Source: Zeimonas sp032027205 | GTDB taxonomy: Bacteria > Pseudomonadota > Gammaproteobacteria > Burkholderiales > Burkholderiaceae_E | Length of the DNA: 64,000 bases | Assembly (NCBI GenBank): GCA_032027205.1 | Contig: JAVSMN010000001.1 | Location: 3,041,418 to 3,105,417, forward strand | Direction of reading: 5' to 3' | Notes under the pieces: model-generated | What the model saw: only the letters and a program-made list of their open reading frames with translations | Told to the model about the DNA's origin: nothing | Databases searched by the model: none | Program-made: the position numbers and the translations under genes | Shown here: one piece after another, positions 18,471 through 27,952 of the stretch | Layout: every line of letters starts with the position of its first letter | Numbering within the stretch: position 1 is the stretch's first letter

Positions 18471-18952
18471 AGTCCGCCGTGTCGCCGGCAGGTCGCCAGC
18501 GCGGAGTCGCAGCGGTGGAGTTCGGTCTCGTGATCGGATTGCTCGCCGTGATCGTCTTCGGCATCACGGAACTGGGACGAGCAATGTTCCAGTATGAGGC
18601 GCTGACGAAATCGGCCCGCTCCGCCGCACGTTACCTGGCGGTCTTCGACGCGAGTGATCCGGTCGTGCGTGCCTCCGCCCAGTGCCTGGCGGTGTACGGG
18701 AATCCGGACTGTTCGGCGACCGGTCTCGTACCCGTCGTGCCGGGGCTGACCGTTTCGCACGTGGCAATCCTGGAGCCGACGACGACCCCTGCGCTGCAGA
18801 GTGTGGAAACCGGGCAGGGGAGCCTCGACCTCGTCGCGGTAACGATCGGCTCACCCGCCACGCCCTATCAGTTCCAGTCGCTCATCCCGGCGTTCATTCC
18901 GCACGTGACCTTCGGTCCGATCAGCGCCGCAATGCCTCAGTCCTTCTTCTGA
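18467..18952 (+). CDS. tadE: TadE-family pseudopilin
   Basis: A 161-residue TadE-like protein. The N-terminal motif GRQRGVAAVEFGLVIGLLAVIVFGITELGRA has the Gly/Val processing context and Glu of TadE/TadF pseudopilins, which are cleaved by TadV in Aggregatibacter. The remainder is periplasmic, with two Cys flanking a loop (AQCLAVYGNPDC). The GTG start overlaps the tadG-like stop by 4 bases, indicating translational coupling. It is followed after 10 bases by a second TadE-like gene. Confidence 0.88.
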   Translation: MKSAVSPAGRQRGVAAVEFGLVIGLLAVIVFGITELGRAMFQYEALTKSARSAARYLAVFDASDPVVRASAQCLAVYGNPDCSATGLVPVVPGLTVSHVAILEPTTTPALQSVETGQGSLDLVAVTIGSPATPYQFQSLIPAFIPHVTFGPISAAMPQSFF

Positions 18953-18962
18953 TCCCTCGGCA

Positions 18963-19412
18963 ATGCGCATCACGCACGGATCTACGCCGGCAGAAGCCCA
19001 GCGCGGTGTCGCGGCCGTGGAGTTCGCGCTGGTCGCGATCATCTTCTTCACCTTGCTGCTCGGTATTGCCGAGTTCGGCCGCTGGGTTTACACGCTGAAC
19101 GCAGCCTCCGAGGCGACCCGCCTCGGTGCGCGCGTGGCAGTCGTGTGCGACAAGGACGACGCGGAAATCAAGTCCCGGATGCAGGTGTTCCTGCCACAGG
19201 CCAACAGCGAGAACATCGTCATCAGCTACAGCCCGGCGGACTGCACGGTGAATTCGTGCCAGAGCGTGACGGTTTCACTTTCTGGGGTTTCGATCGGCGG
19301 GTTAGCTTGGTTCCTGCCGTCGGCCCTGCCGATACCGCCCTTCTCGCACACGCTGCCTCGGGAAAGCATGCTCAGTGCGATCGACGGCGAAAACAACCCA
19401 GTCTGCAACTGA
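18963..19412 (+). CDS. Second TadE/TadF-family pseudopilin
   Basis: A 149-residue protein with the same architecture: an N-terminal AQRGVAAVEFALVAIIFFTLLLGIAEFGRW segment followed by LNAASEATRLGARVAVV, as in TadE-like domains, then a short periplasmic part with Cys residues (CTVNSC and a C-terminal VCN). It probably corresponds functionally to TadF. It sits 10 bases after the first TadE gene and 19 bases before cpaE. Confidence 0.87.
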   Translation: MRITHGSTPAEAQRGVAAVEFALVAIIFFTLLLGIAEFGRWVYTLNAASEATRLGARVAVVCDKDDAEIKSRMQVFLPQANSENIVISYSPADCTVNSCQSVTVSLSGVSIGGLAWFLPSALPIPPFSHTLPRESMLSAIDGENNPVCN

Positions 19413-19431
19413 AGCTGCCGAAGTCGATCCA

Positions 19432-20601
19432 ATGACCCTCCGCGTTCTCGTTCTCGCTCCAACACAGGACGCGTTGTCGCGCCTGTCCGATTCGATTCCC
19501 TCCCGAGGCGAATCGATGCAGGTAGAGCAGCAGGTGGGGGGCGGTGCAGAACTCAGCGCTGCCATCCTGCGCGGCGGCGTGGACTTGGCGGTCGCGCAAC
19601 TGCCTTCTGTCGGTGACGCCGACCTGTCGTTGATCGAAGCAGCGCTTGGTTCGCAACCGCGCACGACGCTGATCCTGTCCTGCAACGAATCGTCGTCGGA
19701 TTTCCTTCTTCGCGCCATGCGAGCCGGCATCCGCGAGATCGTGCTGCCGAACTCGCCCCCCGATGCACTGGCGAAGGCCGTCGCACGCCAACTGGAGCGG
19801 CACGCAGCGTCGCTGGGACCGGTTCGCAAGGCGCGCACGATCGCATTCCTCTCGGCGAAGGGTGGCGGAGGCGCCACCTTCCTCGCAACGAATCTGGGAT
19901 TTGCGCTGGCCGCGCGAGACCGACGGGTGGCGCTGTTCGACCTGAACCTGCAGTTCGGCGAAGCGGCGCTCTTCGTGTCCGAACAGTCGCCGACGCGCAG
20001 CGTGGTCGACGTGGCGCGCGAGATCGATCGGCTCGATCCGGCCTTTCTCGAGGCCAACATGCTGCATCCGCAGCCAGGCTACTTCGTGCTGCCTGCACCG
20101 GACACGCCGGAACGCGCGGTCGATGTGAAGCCGGAAACCGTCGAACGAATGCTGGCGCTGGCGCGCAGTCGCTACGACTTCGTGCTGCTCGATGTTGGTA
20201 GGGTGCTGGACCGGGTCACCGTACGCGCCCTCGACGAGGCCGACACCATCTACGTCGTCATCCAGTCGACGTTGCCTTACCTGCACAACGCCAAGCGGCT
20301 GATCGGCGTGCTCGCGGGGCTCGGCTACGAGCGCGGCAAGGTCAAGGTGATGTTGAACCGTTTCGTGAAGGGCGACGAAATCGGCGTCACGGAGATCGAG
20401 AAGACGCTGGGCGCAGAAGTCGTCGTCCAGATTCCGAACAGCTACGCCACGGTTGCGTATTCGATCAACCATGGACTTTCCGTGCTGAAGCACGCGCCGC
20501 GCGATCCGGTCGCTCGAAGTCTTGCGGATCTTGCCGAATCACTCGCGCCGGCGCCCGAGCAGCGTCGTGGTTGGCTGCGCGGCGTGCTCGGCGGCCGTTG
20601 A
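19432..20601 (+). CDS. cpaE: Tad pilus localisation ATPase-like protein CpaE/TadZ
   Basis: A 389-residue protein with an N-terminal receiver-like domain (TLRVLVLAPTQDALSRL, about residues 1-125) and a MinD/ParA-like domain starting near residue 138. The P-loop reads SAKGGGGATF, keeping the first Lys but having Ala where MinD has the second Lys; similar substitutions are usual in CpaE/TadZ. These proteins mark the pole or site where the Tad machine assembles. The ATG at 19432 is chosen because the upstream extension overlaps the tadE-like gene. Confidence 0.9.
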   Translation: MTLRVLVLAPTQDALSRLSDSIPSRGESMQVEQQVGGGAELSAAILRGGVDLAVAQLPSVGDADLSLIEAALGSQPRTTLILSCNESSSDFLLRAMRAGIREIVLPNSPPDALAKAVARQLERHAASLGPVRKARTIAFLSAKGGGGATFLATNLGFALAARDRRVALFDLNLQFGEAALFVSEQSPTRSVVDVAREIDRLDPAFLEANMLHPQPGYFVLPAPDTPERAVDVKPETVERMLALARSRYDFVLLDVGRVLDRVTVRALDEADTIYVVIQSTLPYLHNAKRLIGVLAGLGYERGKVKVMLNRFVKGDEIGVTEIEKTLGAEVVVQIPNSYATVAYSINHGLSVLKHAPRDPVARSLADLAESLAPAPEQRRGWLRGVLGGR

Positions 20602-20619
20602 TTCATCCAGGTGCAAATC

Positions 20620-21981
20620 ATGTCCGTTTCCATGCTTCGCGCAAATCTCCAGGACGTCCAGCTCGCGGCTTCGGTCACGCGGGGACACATCAACGGTGCA
20701 GTCGCCGGCACTGCCTACCGGCAGATCGCCAGCGACCTGCACCGCCAACTGCTCGACCGCATCGACCTCGATGTGATGGGCAAGCTGCCGCCCGACCGGC
20801 TGCGCGAGGAGTTGCGCCTGCTAGTCGAGAAGCTGATCGGCGAGGCCGGACTCGCGCTGAACAGTGCCGAACGAAAACAGATCGTCACCGACGTGCAGAA
20901 CGAGGTGATGGGGCTAGGCCCGCTCGAGCCGCTGCTCGCCGATCCGTCGATCTCGGACATCCTGGTCAATGCGTACCACACCGTCTACGTCGAACGGCGC
21001 GGCCAGCTCGAGCGCACGGACGTGCGTTTCGCAAACGATCAGCACCTGATGAAGATCATCGATAAGATCGTTTCGCGCGTCGGGCGGCGAATCGACGAAT
21101 CGAGCCCGATGGTCGACGCCCGGTTGCCAGACGGGTCCCGTGTTAACGCGATCATTCCGCCGTTGGCGATCGACGGACCGACGATGTCGATCCGGCGCTT
21201 CGCGGTCGTGCCGCTGAAGGCCGATGACCTGGTGAAGTACAAGTCGATGACGCCGCAGCTGGCCGAGATGCTCGGCGCGATGGTGCAGGCGCGGCTGAAC
21301 ATCCTGATCTCGGGCGGCACCGGATCCGGCAAGACGACGCTGCTGAACATTCTCTCGGCATCGATCCCGGCGCGCGAGCGTGTCGTCACGATCGAGGACG
21401 CAGCCGAGTTGCAGTTGCAGCAGCCTCATGTGGTGCGGCTCGAGACGCGGCCGCCGAACATCGAGGGCAAGGGCGAGATCACCCAGCGCGCGCTGGTGCG
21501 CAACAGCCTGCGCATGCGCCCCGATCGGATCATCCTCGGCGAGGTCCGCGGCGCCGAGGCCTTCGACATGCTGCAGGCGATGAACACCGGCCACGAAGGC
21601 TCGATGGCCACCGTCCACGCCAATACGCCCCGCGATGCGCTCGCACGACTCGAGAACATGCTCGGGATGGCGGGCATGCCCATTCCCCCCAAGGCGATGC
21701 GCCAGCAGATCGCGTCGGCGATCACGGCGGTCGTTCAGGTCTCGCGCCTCTCGGACGGAAAACGCAAGGTGATGAGCGTGTCCGAGATCACCGGCATGGA
21801 GGGCGAGATCATCACGATGCAGGAGATCTTCGTTTTCCAGCAGACCGGGGTCGCCACCGATGGTTCGGTGATCGGCCGCTTCAGGGCCACCGGCGTGCGG
21901 CCTCGCTTCCTGGAAAAGATCAAGTCCCACGGCATCACGCTGTCCGACGCTCTTTTCGATCCGAACCGGACCTACGAATGA
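20620..21981 (+). CDS. tadA: Tad secretion ATPase TadA/CpaF
   Basis: A 453-residue hexameric traffic ATPase of the type II/IV secretion family that powers Flp pilus extension. Walker A GGTGSGKTT lies at about residues 232-240; Walker B/Asp-box regions ERVVTIEDAAELQ and IILGEVRGAEAFDMLQAMNTGHEGSMATVHAN (with the His box) follow. The N-terminal domain includes LGPLEPLLADPSISDILVN. An in-frame GTG lies three codons upstream; the ATG at 20620 is taken with the weak purine run AGG before it. It is followed by tadB after about 50 bases. Confidence 0.96.
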   Translation: MSVSMLRANLQDVQLAASVTRGHINGAVAGTAYRQIASDLHRQLLDRIDLDVMGKLPPDRLREELRLLVEKLIGEAGLALNSAERKQIVTDVQNEVMGLGPLEPLLADPSISDILVNAYHTVYVERRGQLERTDVRFANDQHLMKIIDKIVSRVGRRIDESSPMVDARLPDGSRVNAIIPPLAIDGPTMSIRRFAVVPLKADDLVKYKSMTPQLAEMLGAMVQARLNILISGGTGSGKTTLLNILSASIPARERVVTIEDAAELQLQQPHVVRLETRPPNIEGKGEITQRALVRNSLRMRPDRIILGEVRGAEAFDMLQAMNTGHEGSMATVHANTPRDALARLENMLGMAGMPIPPKAMRQQIASAITAVVQVSRLSDGKRKVMSVSEITGMEGEIITMQEIFVFQQTGVATDGSVIGRFRATGVRPRFLEKIKSHGITLSDALFDPNRTYE

Positions 21982-22030
21982 CGGGGGTGCAGCCGGCGGC
22001 ACTCGCAAACCGGACCACTGAGGTGTGCTG

Positions 22031-23005
22031 ATGGATCTCGGTTTCAGCCTGTTCATCCTCGTCACCTTCGTCGCCATTGTGCTGACGATCGAGGGCGGTT
22101 ACCTGTTGTGGAACGATCGCCGAGGGCCGGAGGTCCAGCGCCTCGAGCGTCGGCTGCGAAGCCTGTCGGCCGGGCAGCACGGCACCGACGTGGGTTCGCT
22201 GCTGAAGGAGCGGCACCTGAGCAACACGCCCTGGGTCGACCAGCTGCTGCTCGCACTCCCGCGTGTTTCGTCGCTCGATCGGCTGCTCGAACAGACTGGC
22301 AGCTCGATCACCGTCGCGCGCTTCCTGCTCTTCACTTTTCTCGCTGCCGGCGGCACCTTCCTGGCCCTGCTCGTGCTGCGCACACCGTTCTTCTTTGCCG
22401 TGATCATGGCGGCGCTTGCCGCGATCGTCCCGTTGCTGGGCGTGCTGCGGATGCGCTCGAAGCGCCTGCACAAGTTCGACGAGCAACTGCCCGAGGCGCT
22501 CGACCTGATGTCGCGCGCGCTGCGCGCCGGGCACGCGTTTCCGTCGGCAATGCAGATGGTCGGGACCGAAGCAGCCGACCCGATCGCTTCCGAGTTCCAG
22601 ATCACCTTCGAGGAGATCAACTACGGAGTCTCGACCAGCGATGCGATGCTGAACCTGGCCACGCGTGTGCCGAGCATCGATCTTCGCTATTTCGTGATCG
22701 CCGTGCTGCTGCAGCGGGAAACCGGCGGCAATCTCTCGGAGATGCTCGACAACCTGGCTACGTTGATTCGCGAACGCTTCAAGCTCCTCGGCAAGATCCG
22801 CGTGCTGTCGGCCGAAGGCAAGTTGTCTGCCTACATCCTGATCGGGCTGCCGTTCGTGACCGCGGGCGCCATCCTGCTGGTCAATCCCGATTTCATGAAG
22901 GTGCTGTGGACCGATCCCGTCGGCCTGAAGCTGGTATTCGGAGCGCTGACCATGATGGTGCTCGGTGCGTTCTGGATGTCGCGCATCGTGAAGATCCGCG
23001 TGTAG
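22031..23005 (+). CDS. tadB: Tad inner-membrane platform protein TadB
   Basis: A 324-residue type II secretion system F-domain protein, one of two that form the inner-membrane base of the Tad machine. It has an N-terminal helix (SLFILVTFVAIVLTI), a pair of central helices, the GspF-like domain (QLPEALDLMSRALRAGHAFPSAMQMVG, then ISTRD-like FVIAVLLQRETGGNLSEMLDNL) and two C-terminal helices. The ATG at 22031 has a GAGG 7 bases upstream. It is followed by tadC after 10 bases. Confidence 0.94.
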   Translation: MDLGFSLFILVTFVAIVLTIEGGYLLWNDRRGPEVQRLERRLRSLSAGQHGTDVGSLLKERHLSNTPWVDQLLLALPRVSSLDRLLEQTGSSITVARFLLFTFLAAGGTFLALLVLRTPFFFAVIMAALAAIVPLLGVLRMRSKRLHKFDEQLPEALDLMSRALRAGHAFPSAMQMVGTEAADPIASEFQITFEEINYGVSTSDAMLNLATRVPSIDLRYFVIAVLLQRETGGNLSEMLDNLATLIRERFKLLGKIRVLSAEGKLSAYILIGLPFVTAGAILLVNPDFMKVLWTDPVGLKLVFGALTMMVLGAFWMSRIVKIRV

Positions 23006-23015
23006 AGGCGAGAAG

Positions 23016-23966
23016 ATGAACCCGGACCAGATCCTGCTTCTTGCGCTGATTTTCGTCGCGGTTTCCGCTGCGGTGCTCGGCGTCGGTTTCGCGGTGACGC
23101 GCGGCGCGGCGGTGCGCGAGCGGCTGCGGGGCCTTTCGGCCGGTGGCGCGGTTCTCGACCAGCCGCAGCCGACCAGCGAATGGCACGAGCGGATCGTGAA
23201 GGCCGCGAAGCCGGTAGCGAAGCTCGCGACGCCGACCGACGCGGAAGACCTCTCGAAGTTGCGCCTCAAGTTCCTGCATGCAGGAATACGTCAGCAATCC
23301 GCGCCGGTGCTGTATTTCGCCGCGAAGGCGCTGCTTGCGGTCTTGCTGCCCATGTTGTTCACGTTCGCAGCGCGCTTCGGCGACTGGATGATGAGCACGC
23401 AGACTTCGACCGCAGTGCTGTTGCTGCTGGCCGCGATCGGCTACTACCTGCCCACTTCCGTTCTGGCATACAAGACGCGCCAGCGCCAGCTCGAACTGTT
23501 CGAGGCCTTTCCCGATGCGCTCGACCTGATGATCGTTTGCGTCGAAGCCGGTCTCGGCCTCGACATGGCACTGAACAAGACGGCCGAGGAGATGAAGATC
23601 CGCAGCCCGGAACTGGCCGAGGAACTCGAGATGGTCGCGCTCGAGTTGCGGGTCGGTTCGAGCCGCGAGAGGGCGCTGCGAAACCTCGCCATGCGTACCG
23701 GTCTGGACGAGGTGAACACCTTCGCGACGATGTTGATCCAGGCTGATCGCTTCGGGACGAGTCTTGCCGAATCCTTGCGCGTGCATGCCGACATGCTGCG
23801 CACGCGGCGTCGGCTGCGCGCCGAAGAAGCGGCGGCGAAGATCGCGCTGAAACTGCTGTTTCCCTTGATCTTCTGCATCTTTCCTTCGCTGCTTCTCGTG
23901 CTGCTCGGGCCGGCGATGATCCAGATCTACCGAATCCTGCTGCCGACGATGGCCGGTTCGCCATAA
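23016..23966 (+). CDS. tadC: Tad inner-membrane platform protein TadC
   Basis: A 316-residue GspF-domain membrane protein, the partner of TadB. Motifs: FEAFPDALDLMIVCVEAGLGLDMALNK, ELRVGSSRERALRNLAMRTGLDEVNTFATMLIQADRFGTSLAESLRVHADMLRTRRRLRAEE, typical of TadC. It has an N-terminal helix, two central helices and a C-terminal helix pair (LLFPLIFCIFPSLLLVLLGP). A good Shine-Dalgarno (GAGGCGAGAAG region) precedes the ATG. Confidence 0.94.
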   Translation: MNPDQILLLALIFVAVSAAVLGVGFAVTRGAAVRERLRGLSAGGAVLDQPQPTSEWHERIVKAAKPVAKLATPTDAEDLSKLRLKFLHAGIRQQSAPVLYFAAKALLAVLLPMLFTFAARFGDWMMSTQTSTAVLLLLAAIGYYLPTSVLAYKTRQRQLELFEAFPDALDLMIVCVEAGLGLDMALNKTAEEMKIRSPELAEELEMVALELRVGSSRERALRNLAMRTGLDEVNTFATMLIQADRFGTSLAESLRVHADMLRTRRRLRAEEAAAKIALKLLFPLIFCIFPSLLLVLLGPAMIQIYRILLPTMAGSP

Positions 23967-24042
23967 CACGCGACCGCGGCGTGACCGAATACGACAAGAG
24001 CAAAGCCCCCGCTTCCCGCTGGATCCCCGAGGAGAACAAGCG

Positions 24043-25452
24043 ATGAACGTGTCCCGCCTCTCGATCGTCGCCGCCGCCTGTTCGGCGGCGTTGATGAGCG
24101 GCTGCGCGCAAACGGGCCCGAAGTCTGAAGTGCCCGAGATGAAGGTTGCGCCGGTCTATCGCGTACAGCAGCCGGCAGGCACGGCCGCCGGCCAGTACGC
24201 CGTCGGCCGCATCGATATCGCCGAGGGCCGAAACGTCGCTGCGATCGAGCGCTTTCGAAACGCCTTGAAGCTCGATCCCGCTTTCGTCGATGCGCACAAT
24301 GGTCTCGGCGTCGCTTACGGTCAGCAGGGGCGATTCGAAGAAGCGGTCGAAGCGTTTCGTTCGGCTCTCGCCGCCGGCCCTGCGACAGCGCACGTGTTGA
24401 ACAACCTAGGCTATGCGCAGATGAAGTCGGGGCGACTGGCCGACGCGCGCGAGTCGCTGCGGCGCTCGCTCGAACTCGATCCGATGAATACTCGGGCGCG
24501 CGAGAACGTCAGCGTGTTGGCCGCATTGGAGCAGCGCGACGACCAGCGTGCCGCAACCGTTGCAGCGGCAGTTGTCGGGCCGGTGCGCGCAGCAGTGGCG
24601 CCGCAAATCGCGGTAGAGGCTGCGCCGCTGTCGTCCGCGCGGGGCGCGGCCGCGTTAGCCTCATCGAGCGAGTCGATGCTCGTTCGTCTCGCTCCCAACC
24701 TCTACGAGTTGCGACGTGCCCAGGGAGAGTCCGGCCCGAAGAGCGCCTCCGTGGATACGGCGGTATCCGCCAGCGTGGGTGCCGCTGCGGTGGGGCAGAC
24801 GGTTGCGGCGGGTCAGATGACGTTTACGCCGGTCGCCGTCTCTCCGAGCGCCTCTTCGGTGGCGGCGAACGGCACGCTCGAGGCAGCGCCCCCGACGGAA
24901 CCGGTGGCGCCCCCGATCGCCGTTGCCACGCCACTGCGCCACGTGTTGGTGGAGTCGCACGACGCGGCGTCACGATCGACGCCGGCGAGAGCCGACGACA
25001 CCCGCTCGCTGTCCTCGGCGCGCCCGGTGCCGACTTTCGTCGGGCGCTTCGAGGTCAGCAACGGCGCAGGCGTCGAGCGGCTCGCAGCTCGAACCGCTGT
25101 CCAGTTTGCGCGATTCGGCGTCGGCATATCGCGTATCTCGAATTACGAATCCTTCGACCGAGTGCGCACGGAGATCCACTATCGCAAGGGCTTCCTGAAG
25201 CAGGCCCAGATCGTGCAGCAGAGGCTCCCGGTGCCGGCGAAACTGGTCGCGAGCAATCGACTGCGCGCCGAGATCAACGTGCGCCTGGTCGTGGGGCGCG
25301 ACATGGTCCAGGCGCCGATCGCGTGGTGGGGCGACGAGAGCGTGGCGAGCGCCGAGCCCGCAACGAAGGGGGCGAGCATCGAGGCGGCGCGTGAAGCAGG
25401 TTTCGATGCAAGCGTTGCCGTTGCCGCTCTCGACGGATGGCGTCACCTGTAG
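24043..25452 (+). CDS. tadD: TadD-like TPR lipoprotein with C-terminal LytR_C domain
   Basis: A 469-residue protein. The N-terminal signal ends in the lipobox MSGC (Cys near residue 24). Residues about 55-155 contain three tetratricopeptide repeats (AIERFRNALKLDPAFVDAHNGLGVAYGQQGRFEEAVEAF and following), as in TadD. A long Ala/Ser/Val-rich linker follows, then a LytR_C domain from about residue 335 (FEVSNGAGVERLAARTAVQFARFGVGISRISNYESFD) containing the NGxG motif. TadD is thought to help outer-membrane assembly of the secretin. LytR_C domains are usually found in envelope proteins. It is the last gene of the Tad operon. Confidence 0.87.
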   Translation: MNVSRLSIVAAACSAALMSGCAQTGPKSEVPEMKVAPVYRVQQPAGTAAGQYAVGRIDIAEGRNVAAIERFRNALKLDPAFVDAHNGLGVAYGQQGRFEEAVEAFRSALAAGPATAHVLNNLGYAQMKSGRLADARESLRRSLELDPMNTRARENVSVLAALEQRDDQRAATVAAAVVGPVRAAVAPQIAVEAAPLSSARGAAALASSSESMLVRLAPNLYELRRAQGESGPKSASVDTAVSASVGAAAVGQTVAAGQMTFTPVAVSPSASSVAANGTLEAAPPTEPVAPPIAVATPLRHVLVESHDAASRSTPARADDTRSLSSARPVPTFVGRFEVSNGAGVERLAARTAVQFARFGVGISRISNYESFDRVRTEIHYRKGFLKQAQIVQQRLPVPAKLVASNRLRAEINVRLVVGRDMVQAPIAWWGDESVASAEPATKGASIEAAREAGFDASVAVAALDGWRHL

Positions 25453-25474
25453 CGGTTTCCCGCTGTTGTATCTC

Positions 25475-25507
25475 GGCGGCCGCCTTCGGGCGGCCGCCCG
25501 CGTTTTG
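25475..25507 (+). terminator. Intrinsic terminator of the Tad operon
   Basis: A perfect 10-base stem GGCGGCCGCC / GGCGGCCGCC (self-complementary arms) closes on the tetraloop TTCG, followed by CGCG and a TTTT run. It begins 23 bases after the tadD stop. The very stable UUCG-type loop and position make this a strong rho-independent terminator, although the T-run is short. Confidence 0.75.
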
Positions 25508-25551
25508 CGTGGCAGAATTCGCGGCTCTCGAACCGCCTGGCAAATGGATTC

Positions 25552-27945
25552 ATGCAAGCTGCCTCGCTTTCCGCCGATACCGCCTCCCGCATCGTCACCC
25601 GTCTCGCCGAAGAACTCTCGGTCCGACCCGCGCAGGTAAGCGCAACGGTCGAGTTGATCGATGGCGGCGCCACCGTCCCCTTCATCGCCCGCTACCGCAA
25701 GGAAGCCACCGGTGGTCTCGACGACACGCAATTGCGCACGCTCGCCGAGCGCCTTACTTACCTGCGCGAGCTCGAGGAGCGCCGCGCCGTGATCCGCGCG
25801 GGCATCGCCGAGCAGGGCAAGCTCGACGATGCGCTCGCCGCGCAGATCGACGCGGCCGACACCAAGCAGCGCCTCGAAGATCTCTACCTCCCGTACAAGC
25901 CCAAGCGCCGCACGCGCGCGCAGATCGCGCGCGAGGCGGGTCTCGAGCCGCTCGCCGATGCGCTGTTCGCCGACCCAACGCTCGACCCGCAGGCCGAGGC
26001 CGCGAAGTACCTCCGTGCGCCCGACGAGAACGGCGAGCATGGCGTGGCCGACGCGAAGACAGCGCTCGACGGTGCGCGCGACATCCTCGCCGAGCGCTTC
26101 GTCGAGCGCGCCGACGTGCTCGATTCACTGCGCGAGCGGATGTGGAACGAGGGCTGGATCGCGGCGAAAGTCTTCGAGGGCAAGGAGGCCGAAGGCGAGA
26201 AGTTCCGCGACTGGTTCGATCACGTCGAGCCGATCGCGAAGATGCCGTCGCATCGGGCGCTCGCGCTCTTTCGCGGGCGCCAGCAGGGCGTGCTGTCGCT
26301 GAAGCTGCAGCTCGAGGCGTCACTCGAAGAACAGGTGCCGCATCCGAACGTCGTGCGGCTTGCCGGACTCGTCGGCTTGGGCGCCTCGATCGGCGGTACG
26401 CGGCCGGCCGATGCCTGGCTCGCCGACACCTGTCGCTGGTGCTGGCGAGTGAAGCTGCTGCCTCAGCTCGAGACCGAGCTCTTCGGCCGGCTGCGCGAGG
26501 CGGCCGAGACCGAAGCGATCCGCGTCTTCGGCGCGAACCTGAAGGACCTGCTGCTCGCCGCGCCCGCGGGCGCGCGAACCGTCATCGGCCTGGACCCGGG
26601 CCTGCGCACCGGCGTCAAGGTTGCCGTCGTCGACGCTACCGGCAAGCTCCTCGACACGGCGACGATCTACCCGCACGAGCCGCGCCGCGACTACGACGGC
26701 TCGATCGCCACGTTGGCCGCGCTCGCCGCGAAGCATCACGCCGCGCTCGTCGCCATCGGCAACGGCACCGCATCGCGCGAAACCGACAAGCTGGTCGCCG
26801 ACCTGATGAAGCGCCACCCGGAGTTGAACCTGCGCAAGCTCGTCGTCTCCGAGGCCGGCGCTTCGGTCTATTCGGCGAGCGAGCTCGCGGCGAAGGAGTT
26901 CCCCGAGCTGGACGTGAGCCTGCGCGGCGCGGTGTCGATCGCGCGCCGTCTGCAGGACCCGCTCGCCGAGCTCGTGAAGATCGACCCCAAGTCGATCGGC
27001 GTCGGCCAGTACCAGCACGACGTGAACCAGCGTGCGCTCGCGCGCCAGCTCGACGCGGTGGTCGAGGACTGCGTGAACGCGGTCGGCGTCGACGTGAACA
27101 TGGCGTCCGCGCCGCTGCTCGCGCGCGTCTCGGGGCTGAGCACGTCGGTCGCGCAGCGCATCGTCGAGCATCGCGACACCAACGGCGCGTTTGCATGCCG
27201 CGACGCGCTCAAGCAGGTGCGCTCCTTCGGCGACAAGGCCTTCGAGCAGGCGGCCGGCTTCCTTCGCATCCGCGACGGCGAGAATCCGCTCGACGCATCT
27301 GCCGTGCACCCAGAGGCCTACCCGGTCGTGCAGCGCATCCTGGAGAAGGCGCAGAAGAGCGCGCGCGAGTTGATCGGCAATCGCGACGTGCTGCGCCGGC
27401 TCGAAGCGCGCGCCTTCGTCGACGAGCGCTTCGGCGAGCCGACCGTGCGTGACATCCTCGTCGAGCTCGAGAAGCCGGGGCGCGATCCGCGCGGCGAGTT
27501 CGTCACCGCCTCGTTCCACGAGGGCGTCGAGAAGATCGCCGACCTGAAGCCCGGGATGAAGCTGCAGGGCGTGGTGACGAACGTGGCGAACTTCGGCGCC
27601 TTCGTCGACGTGGGCGTGCACCAGGACGGGCTCGTGCACGTCTCCGAACTGGCCGACCGCTTCGTGAAGGACCCGCGCGAGGTCGTCAAGGCGGGGCAGG
27701 TGGTCTCGGTGACGGTGCTCGAGGTCGATGCGCAAAGAAAGCGGATCGCGTTGTCGATGAAGAGCGGGGCGAAGGCGGAGCGCGGGGCGGGGGCGGCGGT
27801 GCGCCGGCCTGCTGCGGGGAGCGACGGCCGGGCGAGCGATCGGCGACGCCCGCCCGCAACGAACCCGCGCGATGCCGGGCCGCGCGGTGGGCTGCAGCCG
27901 CAGACGGCGTTGGGGGATGCGTTGTTGCGGGCGTTGAAACGGTAG
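25552..27945 (+). CDS. tex: Transcription accessory protein Tex
   Basis: A 797-residue Tex protein, an RNA-binding factor of the RNA polymerase accessory/Spt6-like family. Order seen: N-terminal helical Tex domain (TASRIVTRLAEELSV, VPFIARYRKEATGGLDDTQLR), YqgF/RNase H-like domain (VIGLDPGLRTGVKVAVVDATGK), helix-hairpin-helix region (SIGVGQYQHDVNQ, NAVGVDVNMASAPLLARVSGLS) and a C-terminal S1 RNA-binding domain (about 665-735, LQGVVTNVANFGAFVDVGVHQDGLVH). The last 55 residues are Arg/Ala/Pro-rich and disordered. It converges with panE after 7 bases. Confidence 0.96.
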   Translation: MQAASLSADTASRIVTRLAEELSVRPAQVSATVELIDGGATVPFIARYRKEATGGLDDTQLRTLAERLTYLRELEERRAVIRAGIAEQGKLDDALAAQIDAADTKQRLEDLYLPYKPKRRTRAQIAREAGLEPLADALFADPTLDPQAEAAKYLRAPDENGEHGVADAKTALDGARDILAERFVERADVLDSLRERMWNEGWIAAKVFEGKEAEGEKFRDWFDHVEPIAKMPSHRALALFRGRQQGVLSLKLQLEASLEEQVPHPNVVRLAGLVGLGASIGGTRPADAWLADTCRWCWRVKLLPQLETELFGRLREAAETEAIRVFGANLKDLLLAAPAGARTVIGLDPGLRTGVKVAVVDATGKLLDTATIYPHEPRRDYDGSIATLAALAAKHHAALVAIGNGTASRETDKLVADLMKRHPELNLRKLVVSEAGASVYSASELAAKEFPELDVSLRGAVSIARRLQDPLAELVKIDPKSIGVGQYQHDVNQRALARQLDAVVEDCVNAVGVDVNMASAPLLARVSGLSTSVAQRIVEHRDTNGAFACRDALKQVRSFGDKAFEQAAGFLRIRDGENPLDASAVHPEAYPVVQRILEKAQKSARELIGNRDVLRRLEARAFVDERFGEPTVRDILVELEKPGRDPRGEFVTASFHEGVEKIADLKPGMKLQGVVTNVANFGAFVDVGVHQDGLVHVSELADRFVKDPREVVKAGQVVSVTVLEVDAQRKRIALSMKSGAKAERGAGAAVRRPAAGSDGRASDRRRPPATNPRDAGPRGGLQPQTALGDALLRALKR

Positions 27946-27952
27946 GGCCCAC

